Positions 1 to 5,592 of a stretch of 5,592 bases of DNA are shown here, piece after piece. Source of the stretch: CAYSBA01 sp964429075 [NCBI: uncultured bacterium] (GTDB taxonomy: Bacteria; CAYSBA01); contig CAYSBA010000058.1 in assembly GCA_964429075.1 (NCBI GenBank), positions 1,698-7,289 on the forward strand. Reading direction: 5' to 3'. How positions within the stretch are numbered: position 1 is the first letter of the stretch; every line of letters begins with the position of its first letter. The notes under the pieces are model-generated. The model was not told where the DNA came from and did not search any database. It was given only the letters and a program-made list of their open reading frames with translations. The position numbers and the translations under genes were made by a program.

Positions 1-2022
1 TTCAAAAAGAACACCCACCTTCTCCATTGCAGGCAAGATAACCTCCTCTAAGAGTACATTTTTACCCTTCTCCATAAGTATCTTTTTTACCAGTTCTGAA
101 AGATGAGATGTCCTCCCTTCGATAATCATCTCTTTTAATCTAACTACAGGATCTTCTATCGATTCAACGCTTTTGATTTCACCCTGTATGTTTTTAGACC
201 GTTTTGCTTCTACAATCTCAATTAGCTCAAATAGTGGATCACCTTCTGTGGTCAAAAAGAGTTTTGTCCCGAGATCAAAAGTTTTGCTATCAATCTGGTC
301 CTTATAAATGATTTTTGATGGGTTTACAATTGCAGCAGTAAGGCCTTTTTCTTTTGCAATCGCCAGAAATACACTATTTATCAGATCCCTGACCATTCCT
401 TTTAGTCCATGGGATACATTACTTATTCCAAGAACACTACCTGAACCTTCAAAGTTTTCTGAAATCCATCTGACTGCTTCAAGGGTTGCCCACGCCCTTT
501 TTCTTGAATCTACTGAACCATCAGCAATAGAAAACGTAAGAGGATCAAACAATATATCTGTTGGTTCAAGCCCCATCTTGTTTACACATATATTATATGC
601 TCTTTCAAAGATCCTCTTTTTCCTATCAAGTCCTTCTGCCATGCCATCTTCATCCATTGCTGAGATGATAACAGAAGCTGCATGCTCCTTTACAAGCTCA
701 ATACCTTCTATAAATCTATCCTCTCCATCAATAAAATTTAGTGAATTAATAATTGCTCTGCCGGGATATAAAGCTAATGCCTCCTGTAATGCCAAAAGCT
801 CGGTAGAATCAAAGACAAGTGGTGCATTTAAAGATCGTGCAAGACGGGGTATTATCCGTTTGTAAAACTCTATTTCATCTCCGGTTGTCATTGCTACAGA
901 GATGTCCATTGCCTGTGCACCGAGTCGCTCCTGATCCCTTGCAAACTCCTCGATTGCATCAAGATCTTGCGACAAAAGCAGCTCTCTAAATCTTTTTGAG
1001 CCTGTAGCATTACACCTTTCTGATATGATTAATATCTTTCTGTTCTGAAAAAGTGGCGTAGCCTGATATAGGCTTGTAATGTATGGTTTTGTTATGGATT
1101 TTCTTTTTCTGGGGCTTACAGATTTTATTTTTTCTTTTATCTTTTTAATAAATTCTGGGGTCGTACCACAACAACCACCTACAAATTCAATATGTGTATC
1201 GTTCACAATATCATAAATATGTCTGGCAAAGGTATCTGGTGTCATTGAATATATTAGCTCTCCATCTTTCTGTTCTGGTAACCCGGCATTTGGCTGAACT
1301 GACACAGCCCTTGTTACATTTTTTGCAAACAGCCTGACATGATCGAGTAATGAATCAGGACCCAGAGAACAGTTAAAACCAAAGCAATCAATAAATGGAT
1401 AGGACATAAAGGTGTAAAGTGCAGCAAGCGGAGTGGTACCAAAAAGTAGTCTGCCGTTTCGCTCAACCGTAAATTGCAGAAAAACAAAGGGTCTTTTATT
1501 TCTATTTTTTAGCAACCTGTACAAAAGAATACATACCGCCTTTGCCTGAAGTGGATCCTGTACAGTCTCAACAATTATTGCATCCACACCGGCGTCTAGA
1601 AAGGCCTTTACTTGTGGTTCATAGGAACCTATAAGGGTCTTTAAAGTTGATTTCCCAGCAGTTGGTGGGAACCTTCCTGGTCCTATAGAGCCTGCAACAA
1701 AACCACCGTAATCTCGTGCCACCTCAATGGCAAAATTTGCAGCAGAAAGATTTATTTCATAGGTGTATTTTGATAAACCATGCTCTTTTAATTCCAGATA
1801 GGATGCCCCAAATGTGTTTGTCTCCACTATGTCCGCCCCAGCCTTCAGATATTCCTCATGGATTGACTGTACATAAGATGGATCAGATAGGTTCAACTCT
1901 TCAAGACATCTAACAAAAGATGCCTGCTTCTGAAGCATAGTGCCCATTGCACCATCAAAAACAAGGACACGATCCTCTACTAAATTCATTAATTTGGACC
2001 CACTTGGAGGGCTGTAGCGCAT
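1..2022 (-). CDS. metH: Cobalamin-dependent methionine synthase MetH, N-terminal 674 residues (runs off window)
   Basis: MetH transfers the methyl group of 5-methyltetrahydrofolate through cobalamin to homocysteine, giving methionine. The homocysteine-binding barrel (about 12-300) begins with VFDGAMGTML. Its zinc ligands are Cys218 in GFNCSLGP and Cys284-Cys285 in GGCCGTTP. The pterin (methylfolate) domain spans about 330-600, with ISERCNATGS (Glu335), FDST (Asp405) and ISNVSHGL (Asn535). Residues from about 622 start the helical cap of the cobalamin-binding region (ILPAMEKVGVLFE). The B12-binding Rossmann part, including the DxHxxG motif, would lie beyond the left edge. The reading frame is open through to base 1 with no stop or frameshift. 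ATG 2022 lacks a Shine-Dalgarno and follows the zinc-ribbon TGA by 6 nt. ATG 1989 (Met12) gives the more typical family N-terminus and is a real alternative. The compact pterin domain recalls anaerobe forms without the reactivation domain, but this cannot be seen here. Confidence 0.95.
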   Translation of the reverse strand, partial: MRYSPPSGSKLMNLVEDRVLVFDGAMGTMLQKQASFVRCLEELNLSDPSYVQSIHEEYLKAGADIVETNTFGASYLELKEHGLSKYTYEINLSAANFAIEVARDYGGFVAGSIGPGRFPPTAGKSTLKTLIGSYEPQVKAFLDAGVDAIIVETVQDPLQAKAVCILLYRLLKNRNKRPFVFLQFTVERNGRLLFGTTPLAALYTFMSYPFIDCFGFNCSLGPDSLLDHVRLFAKNVTRAVSVQPNAGLPEQKDGELIYSMTPDTFARHIYDIVNDTHIEFVGGCCGTTPEFIKKIKEKIKSVSPRKRKSITKPYITSLYQATPLFQNRKILIISERCNATGSKRFRELLLSQDLDAIEEFARDQERLGAQAMDISVAMTTGDEIEFYKRIIPRLARSLNAPLVFDSTELLALQEALALYPGRAIINSLNFIDGEDRFIEGIELVKEHAASVIISAMDEDGMAEGLDRKKRIFERAYNICVNKMGLEPTDILFDPLTFSIADGSVDSRKRAWATLEAVRWISENFEGSGSVLGISNVSHGLKGMVRDLINSVFLAIAKEKGLTAAIVNPSKIIYKDQIDSKTFDLGTKLFLTTEGDPLFELIEIVEAKRSKNIQGEIKSVESIEDPVVRLKEMIIEGRTSHLSELVKKILMEKGKNVLLEEVILPAMEKVGVLFE

Positions 2023-2028
2023 TTTTTA

Positions 2029-2325
2029 TCAGAGTTTTAGAAGTGAAAGGATATCTTCAATTAGGTTTGATTCCTTACCAGTTAACTTTTCGAGCTCGCC
2101 CTGATCGAGCCATACTCCACCACAGTTAAAACACCGATCGATTTCTACCCCACGATAGCTTGTTTGTTCCAGTTCATAGCCACACTTTGGACAGTGCATC
2201 CAGTGAAGTTCTTTGAGTCTCTTTCGCTCATCTTCCGCAAGACGCTTCATCTTTTCTTTGGCGAGTTTTCTTAACTTCAGGGCATCCTCTTTTGCAAAGT
2301 ATTCATCTTCGGTTCTTATTGCCAT
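2029..2325 (-). CDS. Small zinc-ribbon protein, TFIIB-type zinc-finger family, function unknown
   Basis: This 98-residue soluble protein has two parts. Residues about 1-44 are strongly charged and rich in Lys, Glu, Arg and Leu, predicted to be helical and possibly a coiled coil. Residues 45-81 hold a zinc ribbon with Cys45 and Cys48 (CPKC), then Cys65 and Cys68 (CFNCGGVWLDQGEL). The 'C..CGGVWLD.GEL' ending is typical of the family known as transcription factor zinc-finger (zf-TFIIB). Members are widespread in bacteria and mostly uncharacterised, so no activity is assigned here. A short helical tail (about 86-98) follows. A strong AAGGAG site overlaps the clpX stop, and the gene ends in tandem in-frame stops, TGA then TAA, 6 nt before metH. 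Co-translation with clpX allows, but does not show, a role in substrate choice or as an RNA- or DNA-binding factor. Confidence 0.88.
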   Translation of the reverse strand: MAIRTEDEYFAKEDALKLRKLAKEKMKRLAEDERKRLKELHWMHCPKCGYELEQTSYRGVEIDRCFNCGGVWLDQGELEKLTGKESNLIEDILSLLKL

Positions 2326-2330
2326 CTGAT

Positions 2331-2336
2331 CTCCTT
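2331..2336 (-). promoter_or_regulatory. Ribosome binding site for the zinc-ribbon gene
   Basis: AAGGAG on the minus strand begins at the last base of the clpX TAA stop codon and stands five bases before ATG 2325. This is the best evidence that the small reading frame behind clpX is a real, translated gene. Confidence 0.85.
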
Positions 2337-3586
2337 TAGATTGCTTTTTTTTGAAGCACCTGAGAAGATTTGCCCCACCTTATATCTTCTTCTGTAATGA
2401 TTATTTCGCGCGTGGTGTCTTTTTTTGATGGTATCTCAAACATAAAATCAAGAAGAGTCTTTTCAAGGATGCTCTTGAGCCCCCTTGCATTTGTTTTTGT
2501 CTCTATGGCCTGACGCGCAATCTCAAGCAGGGCACCTCTTGTAAAATGAAGCTTTACGTTTGATAGCTCAAATATCTTTTGATACTGTTTGATAAGGGCA
2601 TTTTTGGGTTTAATTAGTATCTCTAATAGATCTTCCTCTGTAAGTGGATTGAGACCTGCAACGACCGGTAGTCTTCCAACAAATTCCGGCAGCATACCAA
2701 ACTTTATGAGGTCTTCTGGCAGTATTTGATCGATAATATCACAGTAATCCATCTCCTCTGTGTTGGCAAGTTTTGAACCAAATCCCATAGAAGTCCCTTC
2801 AAGCCTCTTTTTTATGATTTTATCCAGGCCTTCAAAGGTACCACCACATATAAACAAGATATTTGTTGTATCAACTGGTATAAATTCCTGCTGTGGATGT
2901 TTTCTGCCTCCCTTTGGAGGACAATTTGCAACTGTACCCTCTATGATCTTTAGGAGTGCCTGCTGAACACCCTCACCAGAAACATCCCGTGTTATAGATG
3001 GCCCGTCATTCTTACGTGCGATTTTGTCTATCTCATCTATGTACACTATTCCTTTTTCTGCAAGGGCAACATTGTTGTTTGCAGCATAAAGGAGATTTAC
3101 TATTATATTTTCTACATCCTCACCAACATAGCCTGCCTCTGTTAGTGTAGTTGCATCTGAAATAGCAAGAGGAACATCCAGTATCCTTGCAAGATTCTGT
3201 ACAAGATAGGTCTTTCCTACCCCACTTGGTCCAATTAAGAGGATGTTGCTCTTTGTGAGTTCTACATCACTGTGTTTGTTGGATTTTATCCTTAAATAAT
3301 GGTTGTAAACGGCTACAGATAGTATCTTTTTGGCCCAATCCTGCCCGATCACATATTCATCAAGCTCTTTTTTGATCTGTTCAGGGGTCTTAAGTTCACT
3401 CAAATCAAATTTAGGTCCCTTTTTGCTGGTCTTAAGATCTTCAGATATAAGTTCATTACATAATTCGATACACTCATCACAGATATAGACCTTTGGTCCT
3501 GCAATAAGTTTGCGTACCTCTCGTTGACTCTTTCCGCAGAAAGAACATCTGATACTGTCAGAACTGCCAAATCCACGTGCACTCAT
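2336..3586 (-). CDS. clpX: ATP-dependent Clp protease, ATP-binding subunit ClpX
   Basis: ClpX is the hexameric AAA+ unfoldase that recognises substrates and threads them into ClpP. The 416 residues are near the family's usual length (E. coli 424). The N-terminal zinc-binding domain has Cys14, Cys17, Cys36 and Cys39. Next come Walker A GPSGVGKT (119-126), the GYVG pore loop (152-155) and Walker B VYIDEID with Asp184-Glu185. The RKH pore loop is at 228-230, the arginine finger is Arg305 in EFVGRLPV, and sensor 2 is Arg368 in ARGLKS. The ClpP-docking loop reads MGFG (267-270) where E. coli has IGFG. An in-frame TAA lies four codons upstream, so ATG 3586 is the first possible ATG start, but its ribosome binding site is poor. 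The gene follows clpP by 31 nt and is followed by the zinc-ribbon gene after 10 nt. All catalytic elements are intact. Confidence 0.98.
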   Translation of the reverse strand: MSARGFGSSDSIRCSFCGKSQREVRKLIAGPKVYICDECIELCNELISEDLKTSKKGPKFDLSELKTPEQIKKELDEYVIGQDWAKKILSVAVYNHYLRIKSNKHSDVELTKSNILLIGPSGVGKTYLVQNLARILDVPLAISDATTLTEAGYVGEDVENIIVNLLYAANNNVALAEKGIVYIDEIDKIARKNDGPSITRDVSGEGVQQALLKIIEGTVANCPPKGGRKHPQQEFIPVDTTNILFICGGTFEGLDKIIKKRLEGTSMGFGSKLANTEEMDYCDIIDQILPEDLIKFGMLPEFVGRLPVVAGLNPLTEEDLLEILIKPKNALIKQYQKIFELSNVKLHFTRGALLEIARQAIETKTNARGLKSILEKTLLDFMFEIPSKKDTTREIIITEEDIRWGKSSQVLQKKAI

Positions 3587-3617
3587 AACACTATCTTACT
3601 CATTAGTGCTCAAAATA

Positions 3618-4208
3618 TCAAGTCTCTTTGCGAGACTCTATTATTTTGTCGATTAAGCCATATTCAAGTGCCTCTTGAGGAGACATATAAAAATCCCTTT
3701 CCGTATCTTTGGCAACCTGATCGACAGGTCTTTCGGTATGTTTGCTAAGTATCCTGTTAAGTAATGCCTTGAGCCTCAGAATTTCTTTGGCCTGAAGTTC
3801 AATATCGGTGGCCTGACCCTGAAAGGCCCCCATTGGCTGGTGGATCATGATACGTGCGTTTGGCAGAGAAAAACGTTTACCCTTTGTACCTGCTGCAAGC
3901 AGAACCGCTCCCATGCTCGCTGCCTGTCCAATGCAAATTGTAACCACATCTGGCTTTATGTATTGAATTGTGTCGTATATTGCTATTCCAGCAGTCACAG
4001 AACCACCTGGAGAGTTTATATAAAAATTTATGTCTTTGTTTGGGGCCTCTGCTTCTAAAAACAAAAGCTGTGCTATTATCAGATTGGCAACATAGTCGTC
4101 TATAGGGGTACCCAAAAAGACAATCCTATCTTTGAGTAATCTTGAAAAGATATCATAGGCGCGTTCACTACGCCCTGTCTGTTCTACTACTATTGGTATC
4201 TGATACAC
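3618..4208 (-). CDS. clpP: ATP-dependent Clp protease, proteolytic subunit ClpP
   Basis: ClpP is the cytoplasmic serine peptidase (family S14) that forms a double-heptamer barrel and degrades chains fed in by ClpX or similar unfoldases. The 196 residues contain the full catalytic triad. Ser98 is in GQAASMGA, His123 in MIHQPMG, and Asp172 in the ERDFYMS segment. The glycine-rich [10 protein letters not shown] strand (65-74) forms the oxyanion region. The N-terminus [11 protein letters not shown] aligns with the mature end of E. coli ClpP, so there is essentially no propeptide to remove. Translation starts at GTG 4208, behind a GGGAGG site. The gene overlaps the end of tig by 41 nt and ends 31 nt before clpX, the usual partner arrangement. 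No key residue is missing. Confidence 0.98.
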   Translation of the reverse strand: MYQIPIVVEQTGRSERAYDIFSRLLKDRIVFLGTPIDDYVANLIIAQLLFLEAEAPNKDINFYINSPGGSVTAGIAIYDTIQYIKPDVVTICIGQAASMGAVLLAAGTKGKRFSLPNARIMIHQPMGAFQGQATDIELQAKEILRLKALLNRILSKHTERPVDQVAKDTERDFYMSPQEALEYGLIDKIIESRKET

Positions 4209-5445
4209 CTGTTTCCTCCCTTATGATGGTAATAGAATATTCCTGCACCATATTATCAAGGGCCTTAAAAAAAAGTAAATCCTTTTTAAGGGAATCGATT
4301 AATCTATCCCGTTCCATCTGTGCACGCTTTAGATCCGGACTGATCCCTTCAAAAGAGGCAAGCAATTTTATCCTGTCCTTTAATTCATCCTGATCAATCG
4401 AGATGGATTTCTGTTCGATATAGCTGTAAAAGACACAATCTCGTATAACCTCTTGATGGGTTAATAACCTTAACATATTTCTCATCTGATAGTTCAGTTC
4501 AGAAGGTGGTCTTTTTAAAATGCTGTAGGACAGGTTGTTCATCCTTGATTCTGTAAATCTATCGGGTAATCTAAAGGGATTTTTTTCGTAAACCCATTTT
4601 GAGATTTCCATCAACGCTTTCTGTTTATTATTTACCTCAATATCATACTGTAACTTATTATACATTGAATCTTTAAGATGTTTAAGATCTTTGTATCCTG
4701 CTGACTTTGCAAAATCATCATCAAGATCCGGAAGGGTTGCCCGATAGACCTGCACAATCTCAACTTCGACATCAACATCGGCCTCAGGTTCCAGATCCAG
4801 CAGGCTTGACGATACAGAGATCTTAAATTTCTGACCCTTCTTTTTTCCTATGGATTCCTTGGAAAGGATTGCTGCAAATCCATCCTGCTGTGTAAAGGTT
4901 GCGATTTGAATTAGCCTTGGATTTTCATCACCCTCTATTTTATAGAGGATATCCGCCACATGGCTGTCACCAATGGGCTCATCGCTCTTTTCATATCTAC
5001 CGAAGCTTATTCTCAAATCTTCGATTCTTTTGTTTAGCCATGATTCTTTGATGCTTTCTGTTGCTATGGTTATCTTTTGATTCTTTAAGATACCAAAATC
5101 GATTTGGGGTGGAACCTCTAAGGAAAGCGATAAGAATATCTTATCTTCCGGCCTGAAGCGAATCACCTCAAGATCAAATATATAAGAAATATTTGCTTTT
5201 TCTAATGCCTTATTGATAGTGTTATCAATTGTGAGTTGTCTTAGCTCGTCCCTATACAGGTTACGGAAACGAGTAAGTATTATCTCATCTGGCACCCTGC
5301 CTTTTCTGTAACCTCCTATCCTTACAGTGTTTTTTATCTTTTGAATAACACTTTTTTTCAGTCTGCTGGCTTCCTCCTCAGGGATCGTTACATCCAGCCG
5401 AACAAGGCAGGAATCAAGGATTTGTCTTTCAATCTCAAGGTCCAT
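4168..5445 (-). CDS. tig: Trigger factor, ribosome-associated chaperone (divergent PPIase domain)
   Basis: Trigger factor binds at the ribosome exit tunnel and shields nascent chains. From ATG 5445 the protein has 425 residues, close to the usual 430 or so. The N-terminal ribosome-binding domain spans about residues 1-115 and carries the signature loop GGYRKGRVP (44-52), equivalent to the GFRK loop that contacts ribosomal protein L23. The middle stretch (about 155-238) is where the FKBP-like PPIase should be, ending in the family's typical [10 protein letters not shown] junction (238-247). However, the usual 'DG.. F.GG' and 'G.G.FIPGFE' features of that domain cannot be found, so prolyl isomerase activity is doubtful. 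Residues about 248-415 are the helical, charged C-terminal arms. The last 41 bases overlap clpP. Starts at TTG 5460 or ATG 5457 would add five or four residues but lack a ribosome binding site. The family assignment is firm from the signature loop, length, architecture and clpP-clpX context. Confidence 0.94.
   Translation of the reverse strand: MDLEIERQILDSCLVRLDVTIPEEEASRLKKSVIQKIKNTVRIGGYRKGRVPDEIILTRFRNLYRDELRQLTIDNTINKALEKANISYIFDLEVIRFRPEDKIFLSLSLEVPPQIDFGILKNQKITIATESIKESWLNKRIEDLRISFGRYEKSDEPIGDSHVADILYKIEGDENPRLIQIATFTQQDGFAAILSKESIGKKKGQKFKISVSSSLLDLEPEADVDVEVEIVQVYRATLPDLDDDFAKSAGYKDLKHLKDSMYNKLQYDIEVNNKQKALMEISKWVYEKNPFRLPDRFTESRMNNLSYSILKRPPSELNYQMRNMLRLLTHQEVIRDCVFYSYIEQKSISIDQDELKDRIKLLASFEGISPDLKRAQMERDRLIDSLKKDLLFFKALDNMVQEYSITIIREETGVSDTNSSRTDRA
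4215..4220 (-). promoter_or_regulatory. Strong ribosome binding site for clpP, inside tig
   Basis: GGGAGG on the minus strand lies six bases before the GTG at 4208, within the coding sequence of the tig C-terminus. It fixes the unusual GTG as the clpP start and should allow clpP to be translated independently of, or coupled to, the ribosomes finishing tig. Confidence 0.85.
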
Positions 5446-5451
5446 ATCTTT

Positions 5452-5455
5452 CTCC
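5452..5455 (-). promoter_or_regulatory. Ribosome binding site deciding the tig start
   Basis: GGAG on the minus strand lies six bases before the ATG at 5445. The two farther in-frame candidates, TTG at 5460 and ATG at 5457, have only AT-rich sequence and the end of the tRNA in front of them, with no Shine-Dalgarno. This favours ATG 5445 as the tig start. Confidence 0.65.
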
Positions 5456-5464
5456 ATCAATATA

Positions 5465-5546
5465 TGCGAGAGAAGGGATTCGAACCCTTACGGGAAACCC
5501 CACTGGATCCTAAGTCCAGCGCGTCTGCCAGTTCCGCCACTCTCGC
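5465..5546 (-). tRNA. tRNA-Leu, anticodon UAG
   Basis: This is a class II tRNA that folds completely by eye. The acceptor stem is GCGAGAG paired with CTCTCGC, with discriminator A at 5465. The D arm is GCG/CGC with a GG-containing loop. The anticodon stem is CTGGA/TCCAG, with the seven-base loop CTTAGGA giving anticodon TAG (plus-strand bases 5510-5512). A long variable arm has a GGG/CCC stem, and the T arm is AAGGG/CCCTT with loop TTCGAAT. The long variable arm and discriminator A agree with leucine, and UAG reads CUA and other CUN codons. The CCA tail is not encoded, because the discriminator is followed by TAT, so a CCA-adding enzyme is needed. The gene sits 5 nt from the farthest upstream possible tig start codon and 19 nt from the preferred one, so it probably shares a transcript with tig. 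Confidence 0.97.
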
Positions 5547-5558
5547 AGTGCAACAGAT

Positions 5559-5587
5559 TTTGTAACACTGCTTGTCTCATGTGTCAA
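5559..5587 (-). promoter_or_regulatory. Sigma-70-type promoter for tRNA-Leu and the tig-clpP-clpX operon
   Basis: On the minus strand a perfect -35 hexamer TTGACA lies at 5587-5582. A 17-base spacer separates it from a -10-like hexamer TACAAA at 5564-5559, which matches the TATAAT consensus at four positions. The bases just before the -10 read TGT, which fits an extended -10 (TGn). Transcription would start about 7 bases further on, near 5551, leaving only about five bases before the mature tRNA 5' end at 5546. Such a short leader is normal for tRNA promoters. No other good promoter or terminator is seen between here and the left edge, so this promoter may drive the whole gene block. The position rests on consensus matching only. 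Confidence 0.75.
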
Positions 5588-5592
5588 GCAAT

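Noticed and set aside
308-865. A 185-codon open frame on the plus strand.
   Set aside because: It lies wholly antisense to metH, whose frame encodes the recognisable pterin-binding domain there. The plus-strand product is Ser/Leu/Ile-rich with no family features, which is typical of an antisense shadow.
3400-3582. A 60-codon minus-strand frame overlapping the start of clpX.
   Set aside because: It is a shifted frame within the conserved ClpX zinc-finger coding region. It has no ribosome binding site and no recognisable product.
4168-5460. Trigger factor starting at TTG 5460 (430 residues).
   Set aside because: TTG 5460 is only five bases from the mature tRNA end and has no ribosome binding site, while ATG 5445 has GGAG at good spacing. 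ATG 5457 remains possible.
5490-5503. A GGGG/CCCG hairpin considered as a terminator.
   Set aside because: It is the variable arm of the class II tRNA and is not followed by a run of T on the transcribed strand.
5465-5546. The tRNA-Leu as an integration site for a mobile element.
   Set aside because: tRNA genes are common attachment sites, but there is no integrase, no repeated tRNA 3' fragment and no foreign cargo. The genes next to it are ordinary core genes.
5341-5565. A 74-codon plus-strand frame crossing the tRNA gene.
   Set aside because: It runs antisense to the tig start and through the tRNA. Its MREKGFEPL-like stretch is the well-known artefact made by translating the complement of a tRNA T arm.

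Overview
The window is a compact, one-directional block of housekeeping genes, all on the minus strand and therefore read from the right edge to the left edge. A promoter and a tRNA-Leu(UAG) gene come first. They are followed by trigger factor (tig), the proteolytic subunit ClpP (clpP), the AAA+ unfoldase ClpX (clpX), a 98-residue zinc-ribbon protein of the TFIIB-zinc-finger type, and the first 674 codons of a cobalamin-dependent methionine synthase (metH) that runs off the left edge. Essentially every base is assigned. The gaps are 19 nt (tRNA to tig), a 41-nt overlap (tig/clpP), 31 nt (clpP/clpX), 10 nt (clpX/zinc ribbon) and 6 nt (zinc ribbon/metH). No factor-independent terminator is visible between any of them, so the block reads as one transcription unit.

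The organism is a bacterium with moderately AT-rich DNA and frequent ATA, AGA and AGG codons. From general knowledge, the order tRNA-Leu, tig, clpP, clpX (usually then lon) is familiar from Desulfuromonas/Geobacter-type 'Deltaproteobacteria' and relatives. The shortened folate-binding half of MetH also resembles anaerobe-type methionine synthases. Desulfobacterota or a neighbouring phylum such as Nitrospirota is a reasonable guess, but the window has no 16S or other decisive marker.

The first three proteins form a protein quality-control set. Trigger factor meets nascent chains at the ribosome exit, and ClpX recognises, unfolds and feeds substrates into the ClpP barrel. Placing metH and a small zinc-ribbon gene behind clpX, where lon is often found, is the main departure from the common arrangement. 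At the sequence level the most unusual items are the eroded PPIase domain of trigger factor, the clpP GTG start inside tig behind a strong Shine-Dalgarno, and a tRNA gene that appears to be the leader of the operon's mRNA. I found no new kind of system: no repeats, mobile elements, CRISPR array or defence genes are present.
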